A DNA stretch of 64,000 bases from Candidatus Zixiibacteriota bacterium (GCA_022571985.1 JACZWU010000001.1:1-64000); one strand, 5' to 3'; positions 54,383 to 63,649 are shown, counted from the stretch's first letter. A program made the numbers and translations. The notes: a model not told the origin generated them from the letters alone.

Positions 54383-55749
54383 CAGTTAAAACAGTAGTCC
54401 CAACCTTGGCGGGGACTGTACCACCTGCTGTGATATTGGCTGCTGGTGAGGGGCATCGCCTGAATGGAGTGAATGGAGGTAGCCCAAAGCCTCTTACCCC
54501 GGTGCTCGGTCTGACTCTTCTGGAAAGAGCCATTTTGTCGTGCAAAGAAGTTGGGGTCATGGAGTTCTACGTGGTGATTGGATATCGCTCGCACATAATA
54601 GTCCCTTATTTGAGTGCACTTGAACAGAGATTATCCGTCTTGATCCAACCGGTAGAAAACCCCAATTGGAGAAAGGGGAATGGATCCTCCGCTCTATCAG
54701 CAGCTCCTTACATAAGTAGTTCCTTTTTTCTTTTGATGTGTGATCATCTTTTCGATCCCTCCATTCTACGACTATTGCTTACGGCAGGAACAAATACAAC
54801 GGACTGCTGGCTAGCTGTCGATCGTCACACCGAGCGTGTGTTTGATCTGGATGACGCCACCAAAGTAATATTGAATCGAGATGTTATTATCGGAATTGGC
54901 AAAGAAAAGACGTCCTTCGATGCCGTAGATACCGGAATCTTCCTCTGTCAACCCTCTCTGTTTGATGCTCTGGAGGTTGCCAAAGATATGGGTCGACACT
55001 CCCTTTCTGCCGGGATCGTTGAGTTGATAAAGGGCCGTGAATTCCGAGCCGTCACAATTGGCAATCGGTTCTGGTTCGACGTCGATACACCGAAAAGTCT
55101 GGGTAGCGCCAAAAGTGCCTTGCTGCAGAGTTTGTCAAAACCTGACGAAGACGGTTTCGTTTCCCGTTATCTGAACCGTCCCGTGTCGCGCAGAATCTCT
55201 GAGATACTTGTTCGTACTCCGATCAGCCCCAACGGAATCTCTCTGCTGAGCTTTGCGGTCACCATCATTGGAGCGATTATGTTCTGTCTGGGCGGATATA
55301 TCTGGACGATCCTGGCCGGTCTGGTGATCCAGCTATCCTCAATCGTTGACGGCTGCGATGGTGAAGTTGCCAGGCTCAAATTCCAGTCGAGTAAGTTCGG
55401 TGGATGGTTTGATACAATTCTGGACAGGTATGCCGACACAGCAATAGTGGTCGGTGTCTCTTTTGGATACTGGCTTGCTCACCCGCATGCAGCCGTTTGG
55501 CTGGGTGCGATATTCGCACTGACGGGCTTCATCATGGCAAGTTATACCAAGAAGGAGTTTGTGATTCGCTATCAGTCGAATCCGCCAGGTGGTCTATTCG
55601 CCAGGCTAATTAAGAGGGACGTGCGAATCTTTGCAATAATGCTGGGTGCGATTGTGAACCTGCCGTATGAGGCCATGCTGTTAGCAGGATTCTTGTCTCA
55701 CATAGGCATAGGATTGATGTTAATAAAAGGTCACAGACAAACGGCATGA
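54373..55749 (+). CDS. Bifunctional IPCT/DIPP synthase-like protein (nucleotidyltransferase + CDP-alcohol phosphatidyltransferase)
   Basis: 458 residues. The N-terminal half (about 18-240) is a sugar/inositol-phosphate nucleotidyltransferase (AVILAAGEGHRL, SPKPLTPVLG, MCDHLFD). The C-terminal half (about 255-455) is a CDP-alcohol phosphatidyltransferase with the complete motif D329-G330-x2-A333-R334-x8-G343-x3-D347-x3-D351 and several membrane helices. This fusion is known from IPCT/DIPPS enzymes, which make CDP-inositol and join it to inositol-1-phosphate, yielding the precursor of the osmolyte di-myo-inositol phosphate in thermophiles. Inositol lipid synthesis is the alternative. Follows the phosphatase with a 10-nt overlap. 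Confidence 0.82.
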   Translation: MHIAVKTVVPTLAGTVPPAVILAAGEGHRLNGVNGGSPKPLTPVLGLTLLERAILSCKEVGVMEFYVVIGYRSHIIVPYLSALEQRLSVLIQPVENPNWRKGNGSSALSAAPYISSSFFLLMCDHLFDPSILRLLLTAGTNTTDCWLAVDRHTERVFDLDDATKVILNRDVIIGIGKEKTSFDAVDTGIFLCQPSLFDALEVAKDMGRHSLSAGIVELIKGREFRAVTIGNRFWFDVDTPKSLGSAKSALLQSLSKPDEDGFVSRYLNRPVSRRISEILVRTPISPNGISLLSFAVTIIGAIMFCLGGYIWTILAGLVIQLSSIVDGCDGEVARLKFQSSKFGGWFDTILDRYADTAIVVGVSFGYWLAHPHAAVWLGAIFALTGFIMASYTKKEFVIRYQSNPPGGLFARLIKRDVRIFAIMLGAIVNLPYEAMLLAGFLSHIGIGLMLIKGHRQTA

Positions 55750-56099
55750 CAACACTGTCCAGTTGTTTGCCATTTTGGAGTGCCCATTTCATACGTAAGC
55801 AATTTGTGACCACTCTATGTTCAAATCAATTCAAATTGGCCCAAAATAATATTTGAAAAAACAGGCTAAGCGGTTGTCCCATGTCGCAATGTGTGGGATG
55901 TTAATTATTTAGCGAATATTCCTGGTTGCATTTCAAGTCGTTGGTATTTACCAGTTACACCACTTGAGGCAAGACTCAAAACGGCACTAAATTAGGGCCT
56001 TTTGTAAAAGGGCTGAATAGCCTGTCCTGAACCTATTTTACAATTCAAATTTTTCTGTAACATTTCCCATTTATATGTTTCTTTGATGTATGAGGATGT
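55750..56099. other. Gene-free spacer holding a tRNA-Leu remnant
   Basis: 350 nt between the IPCT/DIPPS gene and the sigma factor. It contains tRNA-Leu remnant 4 (55929-56010). Otherwise AT-rich without convincing genes. Confidence 0.6.
55929..56010 (-). pseudogene. tRNA-Leu 5'-half remnant 4
   Basis: On the minus strand: acceptor strand GCCTCAA, D arm GGTGTAACTGGTAAATACC, and a loop CTTGAAA where the anticodon would be, then no further tRNA. The 5' flank (55971-56010) aligns with that of remnant 2 (50795-50832), including TTTTGTAAAA. Confidence 0.7.
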
Positions 56100-56102
56100 T
56101 TG

Positions 56103-56618
56103 ATGGAAATTGTTGACCTTCAAGATTGGCAAGACTTTTGCCATGGAGACAATTCTGCAATGGAGCGGTTATATGATCGGCACAGTCCGGCCCTCTTTTC
56201 ATTTTGTCTGTATCTGTGCGGTGACCGGACCAAAAGTGAAGATATTGTCCAGGATTCTTTCATGAGTCTAATAGCTCAAAGGGAAGGTAACAAAATCTCG
56301 CGGTCTGTACGGAGCTGGTTATTTGTGACTGCCCGCAATCTGGTTTACAACCTGTCGCGGCGTGTATCACATCAGTCACTCGACAGTCTGTCTGAGGACC
56401 ACCTGGCCACGAACAGTAATCCCGACATTAACTTAATAATAGACAGAATCTTTTCCAGTTTGCCGCCTGACGAAAGAGAACTGTTACTTCTTCGAGAACA
56501 TCAGGGGTTTAGCGTAAGCGATATTGCAGAGATGCTCGATATTACAAAGGAAAATGTCAGAATCCGTCTCTACCGCATCCGCAAGCGAATTCAAGAGAAA
56601 GAAAGGACCTTAAAATGA
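56103..56618 (+). CDS. ECF-type RNA polymerase sigma factor
   Basis: 171 residues with sigma-70 region 2 (SAMERLYDRHSPALFSFCLYLCGDRTKSEDIVQDSF) and region 4 (LPPDERELLLLREHQGFSVSDIAEMLDITKENVRIRLYRIRKRI), lacking regions 1 and 3. ATG at 56103 is preferred to a TTG at 56100, with GAGG at 56092-56095. Overlaps the anti-sigma gene by 4 nt (ATGA), so the two are translationally coupled. Confidence 0.9.
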   Translation: MEIVDLQDWQDFCHGDNSAMERLYDRHSPALFSFCLYLCGDRTKSEDIVQDSFMSLIAQREGNKISRSVRSWLFVTARNLVYNLSRRVSHQSLDSLSEDHLATNSNPDINLIIDRIFSSLPPDERELLLLREHQGFSVSDIAEMLDITKENVRIRLYRIRKRIQEKERTLK

Positions 56619-57019
56619 ATAGCTGTGAAGAATTCCAGAAACTGATTTCAGTCTGTCTGGATGAACCGCTGACCACAGAGCAGCAAAACAAGCTTGATGA
56701 ACATCTCACACGTTGCGTCGACTGCCGCACATTTCAGGAATCCGCGTTAAACCTAAGGGGATTAATTCGCTCACTCCCCTTTCAATCAATGGCACCCCCT
56801 CTAAGAAGACCGTCACCGTGGTGGCGACGAAAGATAGCCTTGCCTTTTCCGGCAGTAGCAGCAGGGATACTTCTGCTTGCTATCAGCTGGCTGACCCATC
56901 TGAGCCCGACGCAATTCGAAAGAGTTGATTCCAACATTGAGCCATTCATCATTATTGAGCAGATCGATATTATTAAACTGGAATCGGTCAGTGCCGTAAA
57001 ATTGACCAATGAAAATTAA
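56615..57019 (+). CDS. Membrane anti-sigma factor with zinc-finger motif
   Basis: 134 residues. The N-terminal zinc-binding anti-sigma domain has C4 and H30-x3-C34-x2-C37 (EHLTRCVDCR). One transmembrane helix follows (about 72-92), then a short extracytoplasmic tail. It should hold the adjacent sigma factor inactive. The periplasmic part is small, so signal sensing may use a partner such as the next, secreted protein. Confidence 0.85.
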   Translation: MNSCEEFQKLISVCLDEPLTTEQQNKLDEHLTRCVDCRTFQESALNLRGLIRSLPFQSMAPPLRRPSPWWRRKIALPFPAVAAGILLLAISWLTHLSPTQFERVDSNIEPFIIIEQIDIIKLESVSAVKLTNEN

Positions 57020-57042
57020 GCTATAAGCAAGGAGAGTGATTC

Positions 57043-57960
57043 ATGAAACATTTGATGCAAGCAGTTATTATAATATTGTCACTATCTGCTTCTATTCAGG
57101 CCAATTCGTATTATCTCGAAATTCAGGCAATGAATAGAACGGATGACAGTTTGATTGACGCAGGAGTCTGGAGCGGCAATATGATTTCATTTAGAGATGT
57201 TGCTTCAGGTGTGTTCTATTGGTCTGATGCCGGAGGACACGGGACATTCGGTAACTCAATTTGGCCATTCACAGCCCCAACTGCTGCTTTAGAATTTTAT
57301 TATAATTTTACGCTTGGTGGTTCCCCCTCGCAACTAAAGCTCATCGGAACAGTGCTGACAATTCGGGTCAAAGACAGCGATAATATTATTTTCGGCAAGA
57401 GAACTATACTTGATCAGCCAATCAAGTTAAACGAAGCTATTGATCTTGACATTGGGTTACTACCTGATGGCCGTGAGATAGTTATTCAAATGACTATTAG
57501 TGACACCCAGCCAATCAGAGAGGCAATATGTGCTCCTGGTCAGTTTAGGTTGATCAGCCTGAGTTATTTTGAAGGCAAGATGCGCAGCAAGCACGGAGCT
57601 GGCAGGAGTCTGACGAATATGATTATACCCATTAGCACATCGTTCAGTCTTCCGGTAGATGATGCTGCCAGTCAATATCTTAAATATGAGGCGGAAATCA
57701 GCTTCCTGCCAGCTTTTACAGACATCGATAGTTCAATAACAACTACTCTGAACTTTATCCGCAGGTACGCTATTGATACCCTGCATTACAGTCGAAGTGT
57801 GGCGAATCCTCAAATTCGATATGAATCCACATATACCAAAGAAATTACTTTGGTGCCGGGGCGCATTCTCAAAATAATCATTCCGTCCGACACTCCTTCA
57901 GTACACGGATTCACAATTGAGGACACTCTAATCATCAATCCCGGCACAGGCTCGGAATGA
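57043..57960 (+). CDS. Secreted beta-rich protein of unknown function
   Basis: 305 residues with a signal peptide (about 1-20) and no recognised domain; strand-rich composition throughout, no Cys pairs or lipobox. It follows the anti-sigma gene by 23 nt with a GGAGAG ribosome site, so it belongs to the same operon. It may be a target of, or an envelope sensor for, the sigma/anti-sigma pair; that is inferred from position only. Confidence 0.65.
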   Translation: MKHLMQAVIIILSLSASIQANSYYLEIQAMNRTDDSLIDAGVWSGNMISFRDVASGVFYWSDAGGHGTFGNSIWPFTAPTAALEFYYNFTLGGSPSQLKLIGTVLTIRVKDSDNIIFGKRTILDQPIKLNEAIDLDIGLLPDGREIVIQMTISDTQPIREAICAPGQFRLISLSYFEGKMRSKHGAGRSLTNMIIPISTSFSLPVDDAASQYLKYEAEISFLPAFTDIDSSITTTLNFIRRYAIDTLHYSRSVANPQIRYESTYTKEITLVPGRILKIIIPSDTPSVHGFTIEDTLIINPGTGSE

Positions 57961-58054
57961 CTAAGCCGGCTTCAATTTATCCCGGTCCTGTTCTGTGCGA
58001 ACTCTGAGTATGATTATAGGAATCAATAACTAGCGAGACATTCCTGTTCGCTTG

Positions 58055-58492
58055 CTAAATCCTTGATTTTTTCAAATCCCAGCTCCAGGAGCCGCCGCCG
58101 GTTTTCAATAAGTAGACGCTTAGGACGATTACCACTATTGGAATGGTCGGCAGTTCTGGCTGCAGTGGGAAAAGGGTGGGGTCATCAACAAGCAAATGAA
58201 CGTACGTTGCTACAGCCATCAAGCCAATAACTAAAAGTGCTCCGAGGCGTGACATCAACCCTACTAATAAAAGCGCTCCGACGACAATCTCAAGGGAGGG
58301 AACAAACCACAAATTGAAGGCATGAAATGGAACATTCGCCGCTTGCAGTTGTCCTGCAAATGCAAAACCCAATGATGGTACAACCAGCTTCATAATGCCG
58401 GTCATCACAAACAGGCCGCCGAGCAATATCCGAATAACGCCTGCATATTTGTTGTTTGAAGTCCTGACTATAAAATCTATATCAAGTTTCAT
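58055..58492 (-). CDS. DoxX family membrane protein (1)
   Basis: 145 residues with four predicted helices in the DoxX pattern (IRILLGGLFVMTGIMKL, SLEIVVGALLLVGLMSRLGALL). DoxX-like proteins are linked to thiosulfate/sulfur redox or oxidative-stress membrane complexes, but function varies. Divergent from a second DoxX gene across a 295-nt gap. Confidence 0.8.
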   Translation of the reverse strand: MKLDIDFIVRTSNNKYAGVIRILLGGLFVMTGIMKLVVPSLGFAFAGQLQAANVPFHAFNLWFVPSLEIVVGALLLVGLMSRLGALLVIGLMAVATYVHLLVDDPTLFPLQPELPTIPIVVIVLSVYLLKTGGGSWSWDLKKSRI

Positions 58493-58787
58493 TTGTCTCC
58501 TTCGTCAGACAAATCGGATTTTGAATGGGTTAAACCATATAGACCAACGATAGACCTGCGTAATCCACATGTCAACAATTGTCTTGTACCATATTGTTCA
58601 ATTTTTGGGCCGCGGGTGTCCAATAAATCCACCCCCCCCGGCAAACATCAAAGCTGCTTCTATATTAGAGTTTCTGGAGAAAAAGCGCAAGGGTGTTTAT
58701 GTGACTCACGTTAATTCTATTAACTGAAATTTTGGTTGAATCTGGAAATGTGATTAGTTAGAGTAACATACACATAAAAAATGTGAG
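58493..58787. other. Divergent intergenic region between two DoxX genes
   Basis: 295 nt holding the upstream sequences of both DoxX genes, with a run of eight C near 58631-58638. Overlapping short frames lack ribosome sites. No clear promoter could be fixed. Confidence 0.4.
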
Positions 58788-59246
58788 ATGACCTCAATGA
58801 TGACAGAATCGAACCAACACACTATCTGGCAGGCCTATTCCTATCTATTTGTACGACTTATTCTGGGTCTGATTTTTTTTATGGCCGGAATCTTCAAAGT
58901 ATTCGAGCTTGGTCCGATGGGTCATGCTGAACGTTTCTTTCTGCCATACCAGGACACCTTTTTGCCGGTCTGGTCACTTTGGGTAGTCGGTGTTTCAATT
59001 CCCATTGTAGAATTGCTCGCAGGAGCGCTGCTGATCATCGGTTGGATGGTGCGCTGGGCTGCAGTCTCTCTCGGCATTGTGCTGGTAGTAGTGACATTTG
59101 GTCATCTGCTCAAGGAGCCTCTATTTGCATTTCATGCGCACGTTATCCCCCGGTTAGTTCTGGTGTTGTTTGTCTTGATACTACCGGAGGCAATGGACCG
59201 ATTTTCTATCGACAATTGGCTCAAGAGCCGGTCGAAAGATTCTTAA
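58788..59246 (+). CDS. DoxX family membrane protein (2)
   Basis: 152 residues, four helices: YLFVRLILGLIFFMAGIFKVFELG, PIVELLAGALLIIGWMVRWAAVSLGIVLVVVTFGHLL. A relative of the DoxX protein at 58055-58492 but clearly diverged, with a longer first loop. Start may be any of several close ATGs (58788, 58797, 58800). Confidence 0.8.
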   Translation: MTSMMTESNQHTIWQAYSYLFVRLILGLIFFMAGIFKVFELGPMGHAERFFLPYQDTFLPVWSLWVVGVSIPIVELLAGALLIIGWMVRWAAVSLGIVLVVVTFGHLLKEPLFAFHAHVIPRLVLVLFVLILPEAMDRFSIDNWLKSRSKDS

Positions 59247-59412
59247 TAGGTATTTGAAGATTCTACAACGGAAAAGGCAAGCGCGGGGCAAATCCCGGAA
59301 GTCGGCAGCATTCGTTTGACCTCATATCTTAATTGCCATCCGTAATAAACAGCATTATATTTAACAATCTACCTATTGGACATTAACAATTAGAGCGGAA
59401 AATTATCGAATT

Positions 59413-61970
59413 ATGAGTCCGGAAGATAACGACGACAAAACCCAGAATTTCGTGCCGTTGGCCGTAGATACCGAAGTAGGGCACTATCGCATAATCAAGA
59501 AAATCGGCGCCGGTGGCATGGGCGAAGTATTTTTGGCTCAAGACACCAAGCTTGACCGTGAAGTCGCTCTAAAATTTCTGCCTTCTCATTTAGTCTCAGA
59601 AAAAGATGTCCGCACCCGCTTCACTCGTGAAGCTAAAGCGGCTGCCAAACTAAACCACCCCAATATCGTAGTTGTCCATGAAGTTTCTGAATTTAACGGC
59701 CGGCCCTATTTTGCAATGGAACACGTTAAGGGTGAATCTCTGCATCACTTCGCTTGCGATAATCCGCAGCCGCTCGACAAAGTTATTGATCTGGTGATTC
59801 AAATCTGCGGAGGTCTTTCAGAGGCGCATTCTAAAGGAATCGTGCATCGGGATATCAAATCTGCCAATATCGTAGTCGATGACAAAGGCCGCCCCCGGCT
59901 GCTTGATTTTGGGTTGGCCACTGTCAAGGGTGAAGAAAAACTAACCCGCACCGGCTCTACAATCGGAACTATAGCATATATGTCGCCAGAGCAGATTGCC
60001 GGTAAAGAGATTGATGCCCGCTCTGATATATTTTCACTCGGAGTAGTTTTATATGAATTAGTTACCGGCAGAACTCCATTTAAAAGAGACAACAGCAGTG
60101 CCACTATGTCTGCTATTGCCAATGACGAGGCCGAGCCAATGACGAGGCCGAGCCAATGGCGCGTTACAAAACCGGCGTGTCTGAAGATTTGGAGCGAATC
60201 GTGGCCAAGGCGCTTCGTAAAGATGTCAAATTGCGATATCAACATATTGATGATTTTCTGGCTGATTTGCGCAATCTGTCCTCATCTGCCAAATCAGGCG
60301 GGCGTTCGAACGATCGTAAAATGGTGGCAGTGCTGCCTTTTGAAAATCTGGGCGCCGCCGACGATGAATATTTTGCCGACGGAATCACCGAAGAAATCAC
60401 CAGCCGGTTGGCGGTAGTCAGTGGACTCGGCGTAATTTCCCGTACCAGCGCTATGCGCTATAAAGGCACACAAAAGAGCATTGCTGAAATTGGTCAGGAA
60501 CTGCATGTCGATTATATCCTCGAAGGCACTGTCCGCTGGGCCAGAGGCAAAGACGGAGCCAGCCGGGTTCGGATTACTCCGCAGTTGATTCATGTCTCCG
60601 ATGACACCCACCTTTGGGCGGAGCGCTACGACCGTGAAATAGATGATATTTTTGAGGTGCAGTCCGATATCGCCGAAAAAGTTATTGAACAACTCAATAT
60701 TACTCTGCTTCAAACCGAAAAGGAAGCTATCCAGGCCAGGCCAACCGATAATGTCAAAGCTTATGATTTCTATTTAAAGGGCAAAGAGCACTATAATTCT
60801 CCGAATTACACCAAAAAGGATTTCGAAACAGCCGCAAGTTTCTTTGAGAAAGCAGTCAAAATTCAGCCAGATTTTGCGCTGGCTCATGTTTTTCTTGGCA
60901 GATGTCATTCGGCTTTGTTCTTTCAAGGTCACGACCGCTCGGAGAAACGGATGACATTAGCGCGTCAGGCCATAGACAAGGCGCTTAAAATCAATAGTGA
61001 ACTACCCGAAGCACATTTAGCTATCGGAGAAATTTATTACCATCATAAATGGGACCTCGACCGGGCACTTGAACAAGTAGACCGGGCGGCAGAAACTATT
61101 CCCCACCAGGCCAACGAGCTTCGCATGGCAATACTTCGCCGGAAGGGCCTGGTAGCTGATGCTCTTCAGCTAATACTTAAGGCCCAGGAATCCAACCCGG
61201 GCGACCCACGAACTACCCTTGAAGTTGGGATTACTTATGGACTAATGCAAAATTATGAAATGGCAAGAAAATGGATGGAGCAATCGATATCGCAAAATCC
61301 TGAATCTCTTAATGCCCATGCTCAACTCATGATACTTGAATTCGGACGCGGAGATATTCAAGGAGCTATAGATCAATTGGGCATGATCCCTAAGAGACTA
61401 AATACTTTTGAATTGGTAGAGATCTTTTATGTACACTTGTATAGTAAGAATTATAGTGCAGCCCTGGCTTTTTTGGAAGCATACCCTGGCGAAGTCGAGA
61501 GCAGCGCCTTTGAGTACATGCCTATAGATACATATCGAGGTGTCATCTACTTTCTCCTAAATGAAACTGACAAAAGTAAGTTATACCTCAATAAGGCCAA
61601 AATACACTTTGAGTCTGAAATGACAGGGAGAAGCGAAGATTTTCGAGTGCATATTGGATTGTCTCTGACTCTGGCGCTTTTGGGCGAGTACGGAAAAGCG
61701 ATTGAGCATGGGCAGACCGCTCTCAAATTATTTCCCGTCTACAAGGATACCATCGTTGGCCCTGTAATAGAATATCAATTTACACAAGTAATGACGCTCG
61801 CAGGCAGGAACGACGATGCACTGGACATAATTGAGCGAGTAGTCGGCCGTCGATTATACCACACCCTGCCCTTCTTTACTCTGGACCCGTTACTTGAGCC
61901 GCTAGCAAACCATCCCCGTATGATAGAGCTAAAAAAGCAATACTCTTACCAATACCCCAAAGAAGATTAG
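59413..61970 (+). pseudogene. Ser/Thr protein kinase - TolB-like - TPR protein, frameshifted by a 17-bp duplication
   Basis: Without the shift this would be one protein of about 846 residues. The kinase domain (about 25-285) has GAGGMGEV (32-39), K54, HRDIKSAN, DFGLA and MSPEQ. A cytoplasmic TolB-like/adenylate-cyclase-associated domain (starting KMVAVLPFENLGAADDEYFADGITEEI) and at least six TPRs follow. The reading frame breaks at 60138-60154, where a 17-nt unit is repeated exactly; removing one copy restores NDEAEPMARYKTGVSEDLERIV, the normal end of the kinase lobe. As written, a truncated kinase (59413-60417) and a separate TPR part (from 60156) could be made. Recent mutation or sequencing/assembly artefact are both possible. 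Confidence 0.85.
60121..60154 (+). repeat. Exact 17-bp tandem duplication inside the kinase gene
   Basis: Copies at 60121-60137 and 60138-60154 are identical (AATGACGAGGCCGAGCC). 17 is not a multiple of three, so the duplication shifts the frame. Perfect identity suggests it is very recent or a slippage or assembly event. Confidence 0.95.
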
Positions 61971-62088
61971 GCCAAAAAATGTCAAAACTGGTTGACAGGG
62001 CCGAACTTGAATAATTACTTTAACGAATAAGAGAAAAATCAGACCAACAGCTTAATGAAATTTTAAATGCGTAACGGAGGTATTTGCT

Positions 62089-62724
62089 ATGGCAGACAAA
62101 TGGATGATTAAAGGCTTTGAATACGGCAACTGCAACTGCGCTTACGGCTGTCCCTGTCAGTTTAGTTCACCAACGACACATGGAAGCTGCGAGGCAGTGC
62201 TGTGCGGCACTATTGACGAGGGCTATTTCAATGACACCAAGCTGGATGGCCTTAAATGGGCCTTGCTGGTAAAATGGCCCGGAGAAATCGCCGCCGGTAA
62301 CGGCAAGGAGCAAGCCATCATTGACGAAAGCGCCAGCGAGGAACAGCGCAGCGCACTGGCCAAAATTTTATACGGTGAATCAACGGCTCCGGGAGCAACT
62401 CACTTTTTTGTGTACAATAGCACAATGTCCGAAGTTCGCGATCCGATTTTTGCCCCTATCGAAGTTTCTATTGATGTTGATGCACGTCAGGGTAAACTCA
62501 ATATACCCGGAATTGTAGAATCAACAGGCACACCGATAATTAGTCCGTTCACCGGTGAACCATCCAGAGCACGAATAAATCTACCCAATGGTTTTGAATA
62601 TACTATTGCTGAAATGGGTTCGGGAAAGACCAAATGTACTGTCAAAGGTCTGGAACTTGATTTGGATGGCAGCTACGGACAATTCAATATTCTGCATATG
62701 AATCAGGACGGCGTAATCCGCTAA
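62089..62724 (+). CDS. DUF1326 domain protein
   Basis: 211 residues of the DUF1326 family, defined by the N-terminal Cys-rich motif GNCNCAYGCPCQF (12-24) and GSCEAVLCG. The cysteines suggest metal binding. No signal peptide. GGAGG site 6-8 nt before the ATG. It is followed after 11 nt by a DUF2182 membrane protein, its usual partner; metal (perhaps copper) handling is the suspected role, not proven. Confidence 0.88.
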   Translation: MADKWMIKGFEYGNCNCAYGCPCQFSSPTTHGSCEAVLCGTIDEGYFNDTKLDGLKWALLVKWPGEIAAGNGKEQAIIDESASEEQRSALAKILYGESTAPGATHFFVYNSTMSEVRDPIFAPIEVSIDVDARQGKLNIPGIVESTGTPIISPFTGEPSRARINLPNGFEYTIAEMGSGKTKCTVKGLELDLDGSYGQFNILHMNQDGVIR

Positions 62725-62735
62725 TATCAGAAACA

Positions 62736-63542
62736 ATGCCTGATTCTGAAAATGCTATACTGATTCGGTCTCTGCCCTGGCGAGACAAGGTTGCCATTCT
62801 GTCACTTCTCGGAGTTGTGACTATTCTTGCCTGGCTATATCTCGTTGATATGGCTATGGGAATGAATATGGGCACTATGATGTCGGGCGATTCCGGCGGC
62901 ATGATGAAAATGAGAGTGTGGGACTCCTCCTATTTCATCGCCATGCTTCTAATGTGGGTAATTATGATGATTGGGATGATGGTACCCACCGCAGTCCCGA
63001 TGGCGCTGATATACGCCGCTATCTCCCGCAAAGCCGCTAAGCAGGGAATAACATTAGTGCCTACTTCTACTTTTGTCTCAGGCTATGTCGTCATGTGGAG
63101 CTTGTTCAGTCTGGGCGCGACATTGGCTCAATGGGGCCTGGATACAGCGGCTCTGCTCTCCCCTATGATGGTTTCAAACAGCCCGCTTTTTGGTGCATCC
63201 TTACTCATAGTAGCCGGACTTTATCAGCTGACGCCATACAAGGACGCCTGTCTGAAGCATTGCCGGGAGCCTGCCCGTTTTATTTCACAAAGCTGGAGGC
63301 CGGGATCGTGGGGTGCTTTTAGAATGGGCTTAGAGCATGGCGCCTATTGCATCGGCTGCTGTTGGATTTTGATGGGGCTGCTGTTCTTTGGAGGTGTCAT
63401 GAGTTTGTACTGGATAGCAGGTATCACATTATTCGTTCTTTTGGAGAAAGTAATCCCCTTCGGCAATCTCGGCGGGCGAATTGCCGGCGGTGCTATGACT
63501 CTGGCCGGGATCGCTATGCTTGTAGTTTGGATAAAATCTTAA
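62736..63542 (+). CDS. DUF2182 integral membrane protein, probable metal-related
   Basis: 268 residues with about seven helices. A Met-rich stretch (MAMGMNMGTMMSGDSGGMMKM, in the first external loop) and the conserved EHGAYCIGCCWILM motif mark DUF2182. Met clusters and Cys/His pairs fit copper or another soft metal. Pairs with the preceding DUF1326 gene. Confidence 0.88.
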   Translation: MPDSENAILIRSLPWRDKVAILSLLGVVTILAWLYLVDMAMGMNMGTMMSGDSGGMMKMRVWDSSYFIAMLLMWVIMMIGMMVPTAVPMALIYAAISRKAAKQGITLVPTSTFVSGYVVMWSLFSLGATLAQWGLDTAALLSPMMVSNSPLFGASLLIVAGLYQLTPYKDACLKHCREPARFISQSWRPGSWGAFRMGLEHGAYCIGCCWILMGLLFFGGVMSLYWIAGITLFVLLEKVIPFGNLGGRIAGGAMTLAGIAMLVVWIKS

Positions 63543-63570
63543 GAAATACATAGCCGACTTCATTAATAAA

Positions 63571-63604
63571 AAAGCCGCCTGACTTTTTCAAGTCGAGCGG
63601 CTTT
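63571..63604. terminator. Bidirectional rho-independent terminator
   Basis: Arms AAAGCCGC (63571-63578) and GCGGCTTT (63597-63604), with further GACTT/AAGTC pairing inside. A-rich on the left and T-rich on the right, so it can stop both the DUF2182 transcript and the convergent gene at 63650. Confidence 0.85.
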
Positions 63605-63649
63605 CTAAATATTATCACAACTTGCTTAAAATTAACCTTAACTATGCCT

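Noticed and set aside
58493-58714. Small plus-strand frame between the DoxX genes
   Set aside because: No ribosome site, unnatural composition, includes a homopolymeric C run, and overlaps the likely promoter region of the divergent gene.
60156-61970. A separate TPR gene starting at the ATG at 60156
   Set aside because: Its first 40 residues are the missing C-terminal end of the upstream kinase domain; the split is due to the 17-bp duplication, and there is no ribosome site at 60156.
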